Part shown: positions 9,162 to 20,800 of the stretch, in pieces
Numbering within the stretch: position 1 is the stretch's first letter
Layout: each line of letters begins with the position of its first letter
DNA from: an uncultured Selenomonadales bacterium
Lineage (GTDB): Bacteria > Bacillota > Negativicutes > Selenomonadales > Selenomonadaceae
Assembly (NCBI GenBank): GCA_947165145.1
Contig: CAMUZG010000001.1
Span: 57,145 to 121,144, forward strand
Reading direction: 5' to 3'
Length of the DNA: 64,000 nt
Translations under genes and position numbers: made by a program
The notes under the pieces: generated by a model
What the model was told of the DNA's origin: nothing
The model's database searches: none
What the model saw: the letters and a program-made list of their open reading frames with translations, nothing else

Positions 9162-9452
9162 TTGAAAGTAACCGAACAGGACATCAAGACCGTAGCGAGT
9201 TTGTCGCGCTTGCGGATTCGTGACGAGGAAAAAGCCGAAGTCACTGCGCAACTCGACAAATTTTTAACGTACGTCGAAAACTTACAGGCAATCGACACGA
9301 CGAACATTGAGCCGACAACCTACGCGCTGCCTATGCAAAATGTTTTTCGCGCGGACATCGTCAAACCGTCGCTCGATAGAGATTCAGCACTGTCAAACGC
9401 GCCGCTCAAAGAAGACGGCTATTTTAAAGTTCCTAGAGTATTGGAGGCTTAA
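9162..9452 (+). CDS. gatC: Asp/Glu-tRNA amidotransferase subunit C
   Basis: GatC is the small stabilising subunit of GatCAB, which amidates Glu-tRNA(Gln) and Asp-tRNA(Asn). It starts with TTG at 9162 after AGAAGGAG and has 96 residues (LKVTEQDIKTVASLSRLRI...). The track start at 9090 overlaps mreD and adds 24 unrelated residues. The conserved L-x-Q-F/L-x-D-ILxYV-like helix is seen as AQLDKFLTYVENLQAIDT, and the tail RADIVKPSL...GYFKVPRVL is typical. Its gatA partner lies one gene further on. Confidence 0.95.
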   Translation: MKVTEQDIKTVASLSRLRIRDEEKAEVTAQLDKFLTYVENLQAIDTTNIEPTTYALPMQNVFRADIVKPSLDRDSALSNAPLKEDGYFKVPRVLEA

Positions 9453-9454
9453 AC

Positions 9455-10261
9455 ATGAAAAAATTTTTGGGTGCAACGTTCCTGGCGGGGACAATGCTTT
9501 TCAACACGGCGACTGCGGCTCCCGCTCCCGCTGACCGCGAAACTGTTTATCAAGTCGCGCTGTTGCAATCGTTGACAATGGGCTATTTCGACGGCTCTGT
9601 CACTGTCAAAGAACTCAAGAAGCATGGCGACACGGGTATCGGCACTTTCACGGGGCTTGACGGCGAAATGATCGTCCTTGACGGCGTCGTCTACCGCGCA
9701 AATCGTGATTGCAAGATAAACGTCATGAACGACAAGGACGGCGTGCCCTTCTCGAACGTCACGTTTTTCGACAAAGATTTTTCGGTCAAGCTCAGCAACG
9801 TTGCCGACAAAGAATCGCTCGAAAAAATTTTGAACGAACAGGTCAACAAACACGGGCGCAACAGTTTTTACATGATTAAACTTAGCGGCACCTTCAACGA
9901 AATTTTAGTCCGCAGTGAGAGCGGCTCGAAAGAACCTTATCCGACTTTGGTCGAGGCTTTGAAGACTCAAAACGAAGTCACGCGCCAAAACATCAGCGGC
10001 ACGATTGTCGGCTTGTACTGCCCCGATTTCATGAGCTCGCTTAATTCTGTCGGCTGGCATTTCCACTTCATTTCGGCTGACAAAACATACGGCGGACATG
10101 TTCTCGGCTTGAATTTGAAGAGCGGCGAAGTTCAATTCGACAAAACCGACAGCTTGGACGTAAAATTGCCGAAGAAAAATAATTTCCACACGCTGAACTT
10201 CAACCAAGACTTGAAGGAAGAAATTCGCATTGCGGAGCAGGACAGTCAGGGAGGCAAATGA
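9455..10261 (+). CDS. budA: exported alpha-acetolactate decarboxylase
   Basis: This zinc enzyme converts alpha-acetolactate to acetoin. It has 268 residues. Residues 1-22 look like a signal peptide ([22 protein letters not shown]), so the enzyme is probably outside the inner membrane, which is unusual for this normally cytosolic family although exported forms are known. Family marks are [30 protein letters not shown] and [19 protein letters not shown], the last with the zinc-binding histidines. Its SD (TTGGAGG) lies in the gatC 3' end and only 2 nt separate the genes. The position between gatC and gatA is odd. Confidence 0.88.
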   Translation: MKKFLGATFLAGTMLFNTATAAPAPADRETVYQVALLQSLTMGYFDGSVTVKELKKHGDTGIGTFTGLDGEMIVLDGVVYRANRDCKINVMNDKDGVPFSNVTFFDKDFSVKLSNVADKESLEKILNEQVNKHGRNSFYMIKLSGTFNEILVRSESGSKEPYPTLVEALKTQNEVTRQNISGTIVGLYCPDFMSSLNSVGWHFHFISADKTYGGHVLGLNLKSGEVQFDKTDSLDVKLPKKNNFHTLNFNQDLKEEIRIAEQDSQGGK

Positions 10262-10262
10262 T

Positions 10263-11693
10263 TTGAGTTTATACGACAAGACGGCGCACGAACTTCACGA
10301 ACTCTTGACGACGAAAAAAATTTCTGCGACGGAACTTACTGCCGATGTTCTTTCGCGTGTCGACGAAGTTGAAGACAAAATCGGCGCGTACTTGACAATC
10401 ACCCGTGATAAGGCGATTGCCGATTCAAAAGCCGTCGACGAAAAAATTGCTCGTGGCGAAAAAATTTCTCCGCTCGAAGGCATTCCTTGCGCCGTCAAGG
10501 ACAACATCTGCACCAAAGGCATCCGCACGACTTGCGCGTCAAAAATTCTCGAAAACTTTGTTCCGCCGTACGACGCCACGGCTTACGGTAAACTTACTGC
10601 TCAAAAGCCCGTGCTTATCGGTAAGGCAAATCTCGACGAATTCGCGATGGGCGGCTCCACGGAGAATTCTGGCTTCCACGTCACGCGCAATCCGCACAAT
10701 CTCGAACATGTGCCTGGCGGTTCTTCGGGCGGTAGTGCTGCGGCTGTTGCGGCGGGTGAGGCTGTCTTCGCGCTCGGTTCGGATACGGGCGGCTCAATTC
10801 GTCAACCTGCGAGTTTCTGCGGCGTCGTCGGGCTCAAACCGACTTACGGCAGAGTTTCGCGCTACGGTCTTGTCGCCTACGCCAGTTCGCTCGACCAAAT
10901 CGGTCCGATTACTCGCGACGTGACGGATTGCGCTTTCGTCTTGAATGCGATTGCTGGTCATGATGATATGGATTCCACTTCGACCGCCGCGCAGGTTCCC
11001 GACTTCACGAAAAGTTTGATTGCCGACGTGAAAGGCTTGACGATTGGCTTGCCGAAGGAATATTTCGTTGCGGGCATTGATTCCGACGTTGAAACGTCAG
11101 TTCGCAATGCCGCCAAGAAATTTGAGCAACTCGGCGCGAACATCGTTGAGATAAGTTTGCCGCACACGGACTACGCCATTTCGACTTACTACTTGATTGC
11201 GCCCGCCGAGGCAGCTACAAATCTCGAACGCTACGACGGTGTAAGTTACGGTGCTCGCGTTGACGGCGTGGACGTTGTCGACATGATGACGAATACTCGC
11301 ACGGAGAAATTCGGCGCGGAAGTCAAGCGGCGTATCATGATTGGCAATTACGCTTTGAGCGCGGGCTACTATGACGCTTACTATCTCAAGGCGTTGAAAG
11401 TTCGCACGTTGATTCAGCGCGACTTCACCGACGCGTTCAAGACGGTTGATTTGATTCTTGCGCCGACAGCACCGACTGCCGCGTTCAAGCTCGGCGAAAT
11501 GGTCTCCGACCCGTTGAAAATGTATTTGCAGGACGTTTGCACGGTGCCGCTGAATTTGGCGGGATTGCCTGGCATTTCAATTCCCTGCGGCGTCACGAAC
11601 GACGGCTTACCAATCGGCTTCCAACTTATCGGCAAAGCACTCGACGAGGCTACGATTTTGCGGGCGGCGTTCACTTACGAACAAATAAATTAA
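10263..11693 (+). CDS. gatA: Asp/Glu-tRNA amidotransferase subunit A
   Basis: GatA is the amidase subunit that releases ammonia from glutamine for transamidation. The start is TTG 10263 ([15 protein letters not shown]), one nt after the budA stop with GGGAGG inside budA; the track start at 10230 is inside budA. It has 476 residues. The Ser-cisSer-Lys amidase triad is in [24 protein letters not shown] and [16 protein letters not shown]. No gatB follows; a terminator does. Confidence 0.96.
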   Translation: MSLYDKTAHELHELLTTKKISATELTADVLSRVDEVEDKIGAYLTITRDKAIADSKAVDEKIARGEKISPLEGIPCAVKDNICTKGIRTTCASKILENFVPPYDATAYGKLTAQKPVLIGKANLDEFAMGGSTENSGFHVTRNPHNLEHVPGGSSGGSAAAVAAGEAVFALGSDTGGSIRQPASFCGVVGLKPTYGRVSRYGLVAYASSLDQIGPITRDVTDCAFVLNAIAGHDDMDSTSTAAQVPDFTKSLIADVKGLTIGLPKEYFVAGIDSDVETSVRNAAKKFEQLGANIVEISLPHTDYAISTYYLIAPAEAATNLERYDGVSYGARVDGVDVVDMMTNTRTEKFGAEVKRRIMIGNYALSAGYYDAYYLKALKVRTLIQRDFTDAFKTVDLILAPTAPTAAFKLGEMVSDPLKMYLQDVCTVPLNLAGLPGISIPCGVTNDGLPIGFQLIGKALDEATILRAAFTYEQIN

Positions 11694-11708
11694 ACCTTCA
11701 ACAAGACG

Positions 11709-11745
11709 ACCTTGCTCCTGTTCAAACGGAGTGAGGTTTTTTTTT
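11709..11745 (+). terminator. terminator of the mre-gat operon
   Basis: Nine-bp stem CCTTGCTCC/GGAGTGAGG with two wobble pairs, a 9-nt loop, then nine T residues. Confidence 0.85.
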
Positions 11746-11780
11746 GACAAAAATTCTTTGCCGCTGTGACTTAAACGCAA

Positions 11781-11815
11781 TAAAAAAAGAGCCCCGACAA
11801 TTTGCCGAGGCTCCG
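11781..11815 (-). terminator. terminator of the giant gene
   Basis: On the minus strand GAGCCTCGGC pairs with GTCGGGGCTC around a short AAATT loop, followed by TTTTTTT. It lies 55 bp after the stop of the 4220-codon gene. Confidence 0.85.
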
Positions 11816-11869
11816 AACTGAAACTTCAGTTCAAGCTAGATTGGGTGTATCTCCGTTGCATGGATTATC

Positions 11870-14800
11870 TTATTGCTGACGACGCGCTTCGTCGGTGTAG
11901 TAGGTGTCTACGCCGCCTTCGCCGTTGTCGACCATGATGCCGACGTGTTTGTCGTTGTCGACGATGGTGAGTTCATCGCCGTCGTTCATCTTGATTGTGA
12001 TAGCGGTTTCGTCAATGCTGATCTCGTCGATGTCGTCGAGCGAGTTGATGTCGAGCGCAACGAGGTCGCCGTCCTGGACGCCCGCGATAGTGTCGTCGCC
12101 GTTGCCGAGCGAGTAGTAGAAGGTGTTACGACCACCAGCAGCACCAACGAGCAAGTCGTCGCCGCCTTCGCCGCCCCACAGACTGGTTTCGCCGCTGCCT
12201 GCGTAGATGACGTTGTCGTTGTCGTTACCAGCGAGTTGTGCGTTTGCGGAGGACTTACGAGCGTCAATGACTGCGATGTCGCCTTCGAAGCTCTTGCCGG
12301 TCTCGTCGTCGTCGAGCCAGAGGACAACGTCGTCTTGGATTGCGCTACTGACTTCAACGGTAGCGTTCTTGCCTGCCGCATAGTAGAAGTCTGCGAACTG
12401 GTCGAAGACGAGTTTGTCGTCGCCAATTTGCACGATAGTTTCGTCGACGATCATGTCTTGACCGACAGCACCGACGATAACTGCAGACTCGGTTTCGTCC
12501 GAACCGTCTTTGCTGGTGACTTCGATAACAACGTCGTCGCCGCTGATGTCGAGGCGCGTGAGGTTGTTGTCATCAAGGTCGAGCAAGAGAACGTCCGCAG
12601 TGACTTTCTTGGTGTCGGTGTAGTTGTCGTCGGTGACCCAGTTGAAGCCGGTGATGGTGTTAGCCGCGCCGTCAGCGTTGCCGAGGACGTAGAAGTAAGT
12701 CTGACCTTCTTTGTCGAGACCGTTGTAGCCGACCATGAGGTTTCTGCCGCCGTCGCCGTACATGTAGGTGTTGCCACTGCCGGCATAGAAGGTTTCGTTG
12801 TCGTCGTCGCCCTTGAACGCCATGTCGCCGGAACCTGCGATGAGCGTCGTAATATCGTCGTCGATAAGGACAACTGTTTCGTCGATGATGCTGTCATCAA
12901 GGTAGTCGCCCTTGAGGTCGATGAGAGCGTCGCCGGTGTAAGCGGAGAAGTCGATAGCGGTGTTCTCGCCGAAGAAGACGTTCGGACGCAGATCTTCTTG
13001 TTCGGAGACTTTGATTATGCTGCTCTCGGTGCCGATTGCAACTTTGTAGACTTCGCCAGTCGAGGTGTCTTCGATGGTTTGTTCGGTGTAGTTGCCGTCG
13101 TAAACGTCAACGTCAGCGATTTCGGCGTAGTAGCCGTCACCGTCGATAATGAGCGTGCCAGTGACGTCATCGTATTCGATGCCTTTGAGTTTGGAAGCGT
13201 CGATTGCGATGGTGTCGCCGGTGCTTTCAGCCAAGGTGCTGTTCGCGCCTTTAACCGTTGCACGACCTTCGTTGATTTCGACTCTTGCGCCGCCACGGGT
13301 TGCATCGTCTTCGAGAATGACAAGGTCATTGCCTTCGCCGGTGCGGAAGTCATCGCCTGCGCCGCCGAAGAAGGTATCGGAACCTGCGCCGCCGACCATG
13401 GTGGAGCCTTCTTTGTCGCCGTCCATGTTGCCGACCATGATGAGCGGAGTATCCCATTCGCTTGCATTGACAACGCCGCCGTCTTCGCCCGTGAAGCCGA
13501 CTGCTTGTTTGTCATCGTTGCCGCTGGTTGCGTGAGTCATCAAGTTGACAATCTGACCGCCGAGACCGTTGGTGCCGACGACGATTTCGGAATGTCCGTC
13601 AGGAGCGTCGATGTTGACGGTGCCTTCGCTGAAGTTGATGGTGCCGTTGAGGATACCTTCAGCAATGGAGCCTGCCGTGCTGTTGTTTTCGTCGAGATAT
13701 TCTTCAACACGGATAGCCGCGCCGTCGCCTTCGTCTGCATCGTAGCCTGCGAGCGTGATTCTTGCGTTGGCTTTGCCGAACGTGAGGATCATGTCGTCGC
13801 CGCCCTCGCTGAGGTCAATGACGGTGTTGACATTGTTGCGGACGTAGATAGAATCGTCGCTCTTGCCGCCGATGATTGCAACTGCGTTCTGCAGACCTTC
13901 GACTTCGTCAACAACAACAACGTCGCCGCCGTCGCCGAGCGTGATAGCCTTCGCGCCATTAGCAGTTTCTTCAACGTGGACGAGGTTGCCGCCGTCGTTG
14001 TTAAGCGTGACAGCTTGCGGACCTTCGAACAGGTGAATGCTCTTCGTGTACTTGTAACCGCTGACGTCGAATTCTTGCGTTTCTTTAACGTCTTTGTTGT
14101 CGAGGAAGAGTTTAAGCGGTTGATCGAGGTCGAGGATAGCTGCGCTGGTGCCGGCAGTTGCCAAAATCGAATCGGAGAGTTCTTTGTTGATGAGACCAGG
14201 AACAACTTCTCTGTCGCCAGGAATGCCGCTGATGTCTTCGATGTTGAAGCCGTCATCTTCGCCGCTGTCGATTGCAGTCGACAAACGAATAAGTCTGCCG
14301 TTCTCGTCTTCGAAGTAAGCATCGGTCTTGTTGTAACGACCTTTCGCGACTTTTTCGCCGCTGGTGTCGCCGAAGTCGAGTTCTTTGCCGTTGACGGTGT
14401 GTTTACCAGTGGGACCTGTCAAGCTTGCTTCGTCGTCGAGACCAACGACAGTGCCGTCTTGTACGTCAACGCCGTCTTCGTCGCCGATGATGGTGTAAGG
14501 CTGACCGTTGATGGTGACCGTAGTGCCGTCTTCGTCGTCGCTACCAGGAATGTGGATAGATACGCCGCTGAGAGCACCATTGACTGCGTCGCCGTCCGTC
14601 AAGCCGGAAATGCTGTCGATGTCGCCGTTTTCGTCAGTGCCGATTGTGACAGGTGAGCTGTCGCCGCCGTCAACGATTTCAATCTCGTTGCCGTTGATTT
14701 CGCCGTCCCAATCGCCGTCTCCGACAACCAAGCCGCCTTCGAGGCTGTAGACGCCCGTGAGAACGCCGTTTTCATCAGTGACGAAGGTGAAGCCGTCGTT

Positions 14801-17800
14801 GACGTCTTTGCTGTCGTCCATAACGTAGCTTTCGCCGCCGATGACGAATGCATTTTCGCTAGCATGAGCGGAACCAGTCGCGTTGGCTCTGACGGAAACA
14901 TCTGCCGCGTTAACGGTCGTGTCGCCGTCGACGTCATAGACATAATCAGCTTCGCCGCTGTGAACGAGAACGTTGAACTGTTTGTCTTCGTCGATGACTT
15001 CGATGTCTTTGCCGTTGATTGTGATTTCGGTGTCGCCCTCAACGCCGATAACTTGTGCAGTACCCGCAACGATGCCGCTGACACTGCCGGTGATGCCTTT
15101 TACGACAACAACGTCTTCGTCGACAATCGTCAAGGTTGCAATCGATTCGGACGCGAAGGTCATATCATTGCCGTTGATGTTGAGTGCGGAGGTTCCTTGA
15201 GTGTCGAAGGACAAGTCGCCATTCGCGAAGTCTTCTACGCCGCCGATAACCGAAGCGTCATTCGGGACAAAGACGAATGCCGAATCACCGCTTGTGGTGA
15301 ATTTCTGTTCCACGTCGTCCGCGCCAATGAAGGTGTAGTCGCCGTCGCCATTGACGCTGATTGCCGAAGCAGAGCCCCAAGCACCGACAGTTGCGTCTGC
15401 ATCAACTTCGCCGATTGCGCTGACATTGTCGTCGCCGCCGTAGACTGCAACTTCGTTGTCGTCGTCGGTAACTTGAACAACTTCGCCGTTGACTGCGATT
15501 GCGTCGGAGAAGCTGCCCTTGACGAATTTGCCTTCGTCGAGGTTGTCGATTGTTCTTTCTCTGCCGAAGAGGAGGTTGTCGTCGTCAGTGGTGTAGGTCG
15601 CGCCGTTCTGCGTGAAGGTGAAGGAGCCGGTCTTGTCGGTAGCAATGAAGCTTGCGCCAGCAGCATTGTTGATGGTGACAGTGCCGTCGTCCGCCGCGCC
15701 GACATGGGAGATCATGGAGATGTCGTCTTCTGCGTCATTGCCGAAGACAACCATATCGTCCGCGTCGTTGACGATATCGAAGTTCTTGCCGTTGATGCTG
15801 AGTCCGCCGAGGATTGCGCCTTCTGCCGTAACATTGCCGCTGAGTTTGTCGATACCCGTGACTTTGTCGCCGTCAAGCGCGAATTCAACTTCGTCGTCGT
15901 TTTCAACTGCATAGCTGTCGCCGAAGATTGTGAAGGTACCTGCTTCGTCGGTGACAATCTTGTCTGCGCCGCCCGCCGCGACAACTTCAGTGCCGTCGCT
16001 GACGTTCTGAATTTCGCTGATACCGGTGCTTGCGCCGACCACTGCGATGAAGTTGTCGGGATCATTCACTTCGAAGGCTTCGCCGTTGATAGTGCTGAGA
16101 CCTGCGAGGTCGCCCTTGAGGGTTGCGCCTTCGTCGAGGTCGTCAACGCCGATGATGTTGCCTTGACCGTCGAGGACGAATTTCACGCCGTCAGCGTCAG
16201 TGCCTTCAACGATGTAGGATTTACCGCCCGCGTCAGTGACTGCGATTGCGTCGCCGCTGAGTTCGTCGGTCCAAGCTTCGTAGACGTTGTCAGCTTTGAC
16301 AATGACTGCGCTGTCGGAGAGGTTGCGGATAAGGATAGCGTCGTTCTCAACCGTGATTTCGTCGTCGCCGTCGATTTGGATAACAGCAGATGTGCCGTCG
16401 ACAGCAATGAACGTGGTCGGAGTGCCGCTGAAGTCGCCCGTGATGGACTCGTTCTTGTCGATGTCGCTGATTTCAACAGCATTGTTGCCTTCGATGTTGA
16501 AGATGACAGAGCTGTCACCGCCCGCGAGTTCGTAGGTCTTTGCGTATTCAGCAGCAATGCCGCCGTTCGCGAAGGTGTATTTGCCGTCTTTGACGAGTTC
16601 GACGTAGCTTGCGCCTGCCGTGCCTCTGATGACGACACTTGCACCGCCGACTTGACCGAGGAATGTCTTGCCGTCCGCGCCGATTGCATAAACGAGACGT
16701 TCGTCTTCGTCGTTTTCGACTTCAATGGCGGGAACAATCTCATTAATGGCAATGCCGTTGAGTTTGCCGTCAAGGATTGCGGATTGACCTTCAACGCCGA
16801 ATTCGTTAACGCCGACAACTTTAGCGTCTTCATCGGGATCCATGACGAATTTGACATTGTCGTCGCCCACAACAATGAACGAATCGCCCGCGAACGTGAA
16901 GGTGCCTTCTTCGTTGGTTTCGACAATGCCTGCGCCTGCAACGTTGTTGAGGACTGCGCCGTCGCCGACACCTGCGATCTTGCTGATTGCGCTGAGACCT
17001 TCTTGACCAACAATCGTGAGCTCGCCGTCGCCTTCAACGTCGAATTCAGCCGTGTTGACAGACTTGATGTCGCTGAAGTCGCCCGTAATGGATTCGTTGG
17101 CGTCGAGGAGACCGATACGTTCGACATCACCATCATCACCAAGAATGAAGCCGACTGCTCTGACCGCGCCGCTTTCAGCCGCCATTGTAAAGGTTTCGTC
17201 TTCGCCGAAGGTGATTTGGTCGATACCAACTGCAAGAACGGTGCTTGCGCCGGCGGTTGCTTTGACTGCGACAGAGGTGCCTTTAATGGCAACGATTGCG
17301 GAAACAGCGTCTTTGCCGTCCGTGCCTTGCATGACGAGACCCGAAACACCTTGAATGTCGAGTTCTTGCCCGTTGACCGTAATAGCGTTTTCGGGTCTGA
17401 GACCAAGAACTTCGTTGCCGCCAATGCCGCTGATACCCGTGACGTTGCCTTCTTCGTCAAGCGTGAATTCAGCACCGTCGGATTGTTCGATGTTCTCAGC
17501 GAACTGGCTGACGATATCCATCTCCGTGGAGTCTTCGGAAATATCAACGCCGAGTATCTGCTCAGGAGTGATTCCGTTGACGCCAATAACCACGGCAACA
17601 GATTTACCCGCAACGTTGAGAGCGATGTTGCCGTCGCTGACGAGTTTCGATGCGCCGCCTGCATTGACAACATTGACCATGCCGCTGAGTCCGACGATTG
17701 CGCCGATACCGCTGTCGCCGCCGACGATTGCAAATTCACCGTCGCCGCCGAGATTCTCAACAGGAGTTTCGGTAACGCTGAATTCTTTGCCGTTGATTTT

Positions 17801-20800
17801 GTCAAGAACACTGAGTGAGCCGGTGAGCATGACGCCTTCGCCGAGGCTGTCAACGCCGTTGATGTGTGCTTGACCGTCGAGCAAGAATGCAACGCCGTTG
17901 GAGTCGCCACCTTCGACAACGAATTCATGACCGTCAGTATCAGTGACTTTGAGCGTGTCGCCTTCGCCGAGAGGATCGGTCCAAGCTTCGGTGATGTCGT
18001 CAGCAACTTTAATCGTGGCAAGGTCGCTGATGTCTTTGAGGATCAAGGAGCCGTGGTAAACCGTGACATCGTCGTCGCCGTCGACTTGGACGCCTTGCAG
18101 ACCGCTGTCGCCTTCGACTGCGATTTCTTCTGCAAAGTTGCCGGTGATCTGTTTGCCGGTGTCGAGACCGTAAACTGCAACGACTTGACCGTCGCCGTTG
18201 AGTTTGAAGGTTACGCTGTCATCATCGGTCGTGAAGCTCTGACCGCTTGCGAATACGAACGTGCCAGCCGCATTGGTCTGAACGAAGCTTGCGCCCGCCG
18301 TCGCTTTGATTTCGACGATTGCGCCGCTTGCGCCGCCGACGCCGCCGAGAGTTGCGTTTTCGCCGTTCTCGTCAACCATGTAGCTGAAGAGGTCGTCTGC
18401 GTCGCCGTCAATGTCGATTGCGGAAGTGCTGCCGTTGATTGCGATGCCTTGGAGTGCGCCTTCGAGAGTTGCCGCACCTTCGTCGCCGAAGTTGTTGACG
18501 CCTGCAACCATTGCCGATTCGCCTTCAACCATCATGAAGTCAACAGAGCTGTCGCCCGCCACTGCGAACGGAGCGTCATTGCCCGCGAAGCTGAACGAGC
18601 CAACCGCGTCAGTGCGAACGATGCTTGCGCCCGCGACGTTAGCGATGATTGCGCTGTCGCCGACACCTGCGATCATGGCGATTGAGCTGAGACCTTCTTG
18701 ACCAACGATTGTGAGTTCGTCGTCGCCTTCAACGTCGAATTCAGCCGTGTTGACAGACTTGATGTCGCTGAAGTCGCCCGTAATGGATTCGTTGGCGTCG
18801 AGGAGACCGATACGTTCGACATCACCATCATCACCAAGAATGAAGCCGACTGCTCTGACCGCGCCGCTTTCAGCCGCCATTGTAAAGGTTTCGTCTTCGC
18901 CGAAGGTGATTTGGTCGATACCAACTGCAAGAACGGTGCTTGCGCCGGCGGTTGCTTTGACTGCGACAGAGGTGCCTTTAATGGCAACGATTGCGGAAAC
19001 AGCGTCTTTGCCGTCCGTGCCTTGCATGACAAGACCGGATGCGCCTTGAATGTCGAACTCTTGACCGTTTATCGTCGTAACATCGTCGAAGGTGCCGGCG
19101 AGAACTTCATTGCTACCAACGCCGCTGATGCCCGTGACTTTGCCTTCTTCGTCGAGAGCGAAGTCAACGCCATCGGACGACTGGGTTAAGACTTCACCAA
19201 ACTGACCGAAAACAATTTCCTGCATCTGGGAGTCTTCCGAAATTTCAGCGTGGGTTATTTGGTCATGAGTGAGTCCGGAGACGCCCAACACCAAGAAGTT
19301 TTGGTCTGCCGCTTTGTTGAGGAGGACGATGTCGCCGTCACTGCTGAGTTTCGATGCGCCGCCCGCGTTCTCAACGATAACTACGCCGCCGAGTTCGGTG
19401 ATTGCGCCGATACCGCTGTCGCCGCCGACGATTGCAAATTCACCGTCGCCGCCGAGATTCTCAACAGGAGTTTCGGTAACGCTGAATTCTTCGCCGTTGA
19501 CAGAGCTCAAGCCGCCGAGTGCGCCGCGCAGTGTGACGTCTTCGTCGAGGTCGTCAACACCGACAATCTTGCCTGCGCCGTCAAGGATGTAGTTCACGCC
19601 GTCATCAGTGCCTTCAGCAGTGAAGGAGCTACCGGAAGCGTCGGTGACAGTAAGTTTGCTGTCGAATGCTTCAGTCCAAGCATCGGTGACGTTGTCAGCC
19701 TGTGCGATAACTGCGCTGTCGGAAAGGTTGCTAATGACGAATGCGCCGCCTTCGTTCACGACAGTAACTTCGTCGTCGCCGTCGATTTGGATAACAGCAG
19801 ATGCACCGTTTTCAGCAACGAAGGTGATCGCTTCTTCGCCGAGAGAATCGGTCGTGATAGATTCGCCGTCAGCAATGTCGCTGATGGTGAGCTTACCAGC
19901 TTCGTCGATGTTGAACAGGACAGAGCTGTCGCCGCCTTCAAGTACATAATTTTCATCGACTCCGGGAACTGCAGTGGGAGCGTAGTTGTACGTGCCGTCT
20001 CCGGTAATCTGAACGGTTCTTGCGCCTGCAGTTGCGTTGATGACAACATCAGTACCGCTGACACCGCCGAGAGTTGCGTTGCCTTGCGCGTCAATCATGT
20101 AGCTGAAGCGTTCGTCCGCGTCGTTTTCGATTGCGATTGGGTAAGAGTTGCCGTTGATTGCGATGCCTTGGAGTGCGCCTTCGAGAGTTGCCGCAATGTT
20201 CGCACCGCTATCATCAACGCCGAAGTCATCAACGCCGATAACTTCTGCCGCCGCGTCTTTATCCATGACGAATTTGACGGAGCTGTCGCCGCTGACAACG
20301 AACGGAGCCTCGTTGCCGCCGAAGCTGAAGGAGCCAACCATGTCGGTTTGGACAAAGCTTGCGCCCGCAACATCAGTGATGAGTGCGCCGTCGCCAACAC
20401 CGGCAATCTTGCTGATACCGTCTTTGTCTTCGTTGCCGACAACCGTGAGGCTGTTATCGGGATCGTTGACAACTTCAAACTTGTTGCCGCCGTTGATTTC
20501 TTCAACAGTGCTGAAGTCGCCCGTGACGGATTCGTTCGCGCCGAGGAAGCTGATACCTTTGACTGTAAGTTTTGCGTCAGCGAGGAAGCCGACATATACT
20601 TTACTTTCGCCCGCAACTGCAAACGTTGAGCTGGTGCCGAAGGTGATGTTGCTGTCTTGGTTGACCACGAAGACGCTTGCGCCCGCCGCGTCGGTAACAA
20701 CAACGCTTTCGCCGCCGAGACCGAACACGCCGGTAAGACCGTCAGCGTCTTTATTGCCGATAACAGCCATGCCGCCTTCGTCGCCGCTGATTAATAAGTC

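Noticed and set aside
11873-17818. Very long plus-strand ORFs (927 and 984 codons) opposite the giant gene
   Set aside because: They are in the antisense frame of a gene rich in GAC/GAA/GTC/GGC codons, whose complement seldom makes stops. The translations (FVVVDDGEF, VVADCNFVDFA) have no domains and no ribosome sites, and the minus-strand gene has an SD, terminator and recognisable repeats.
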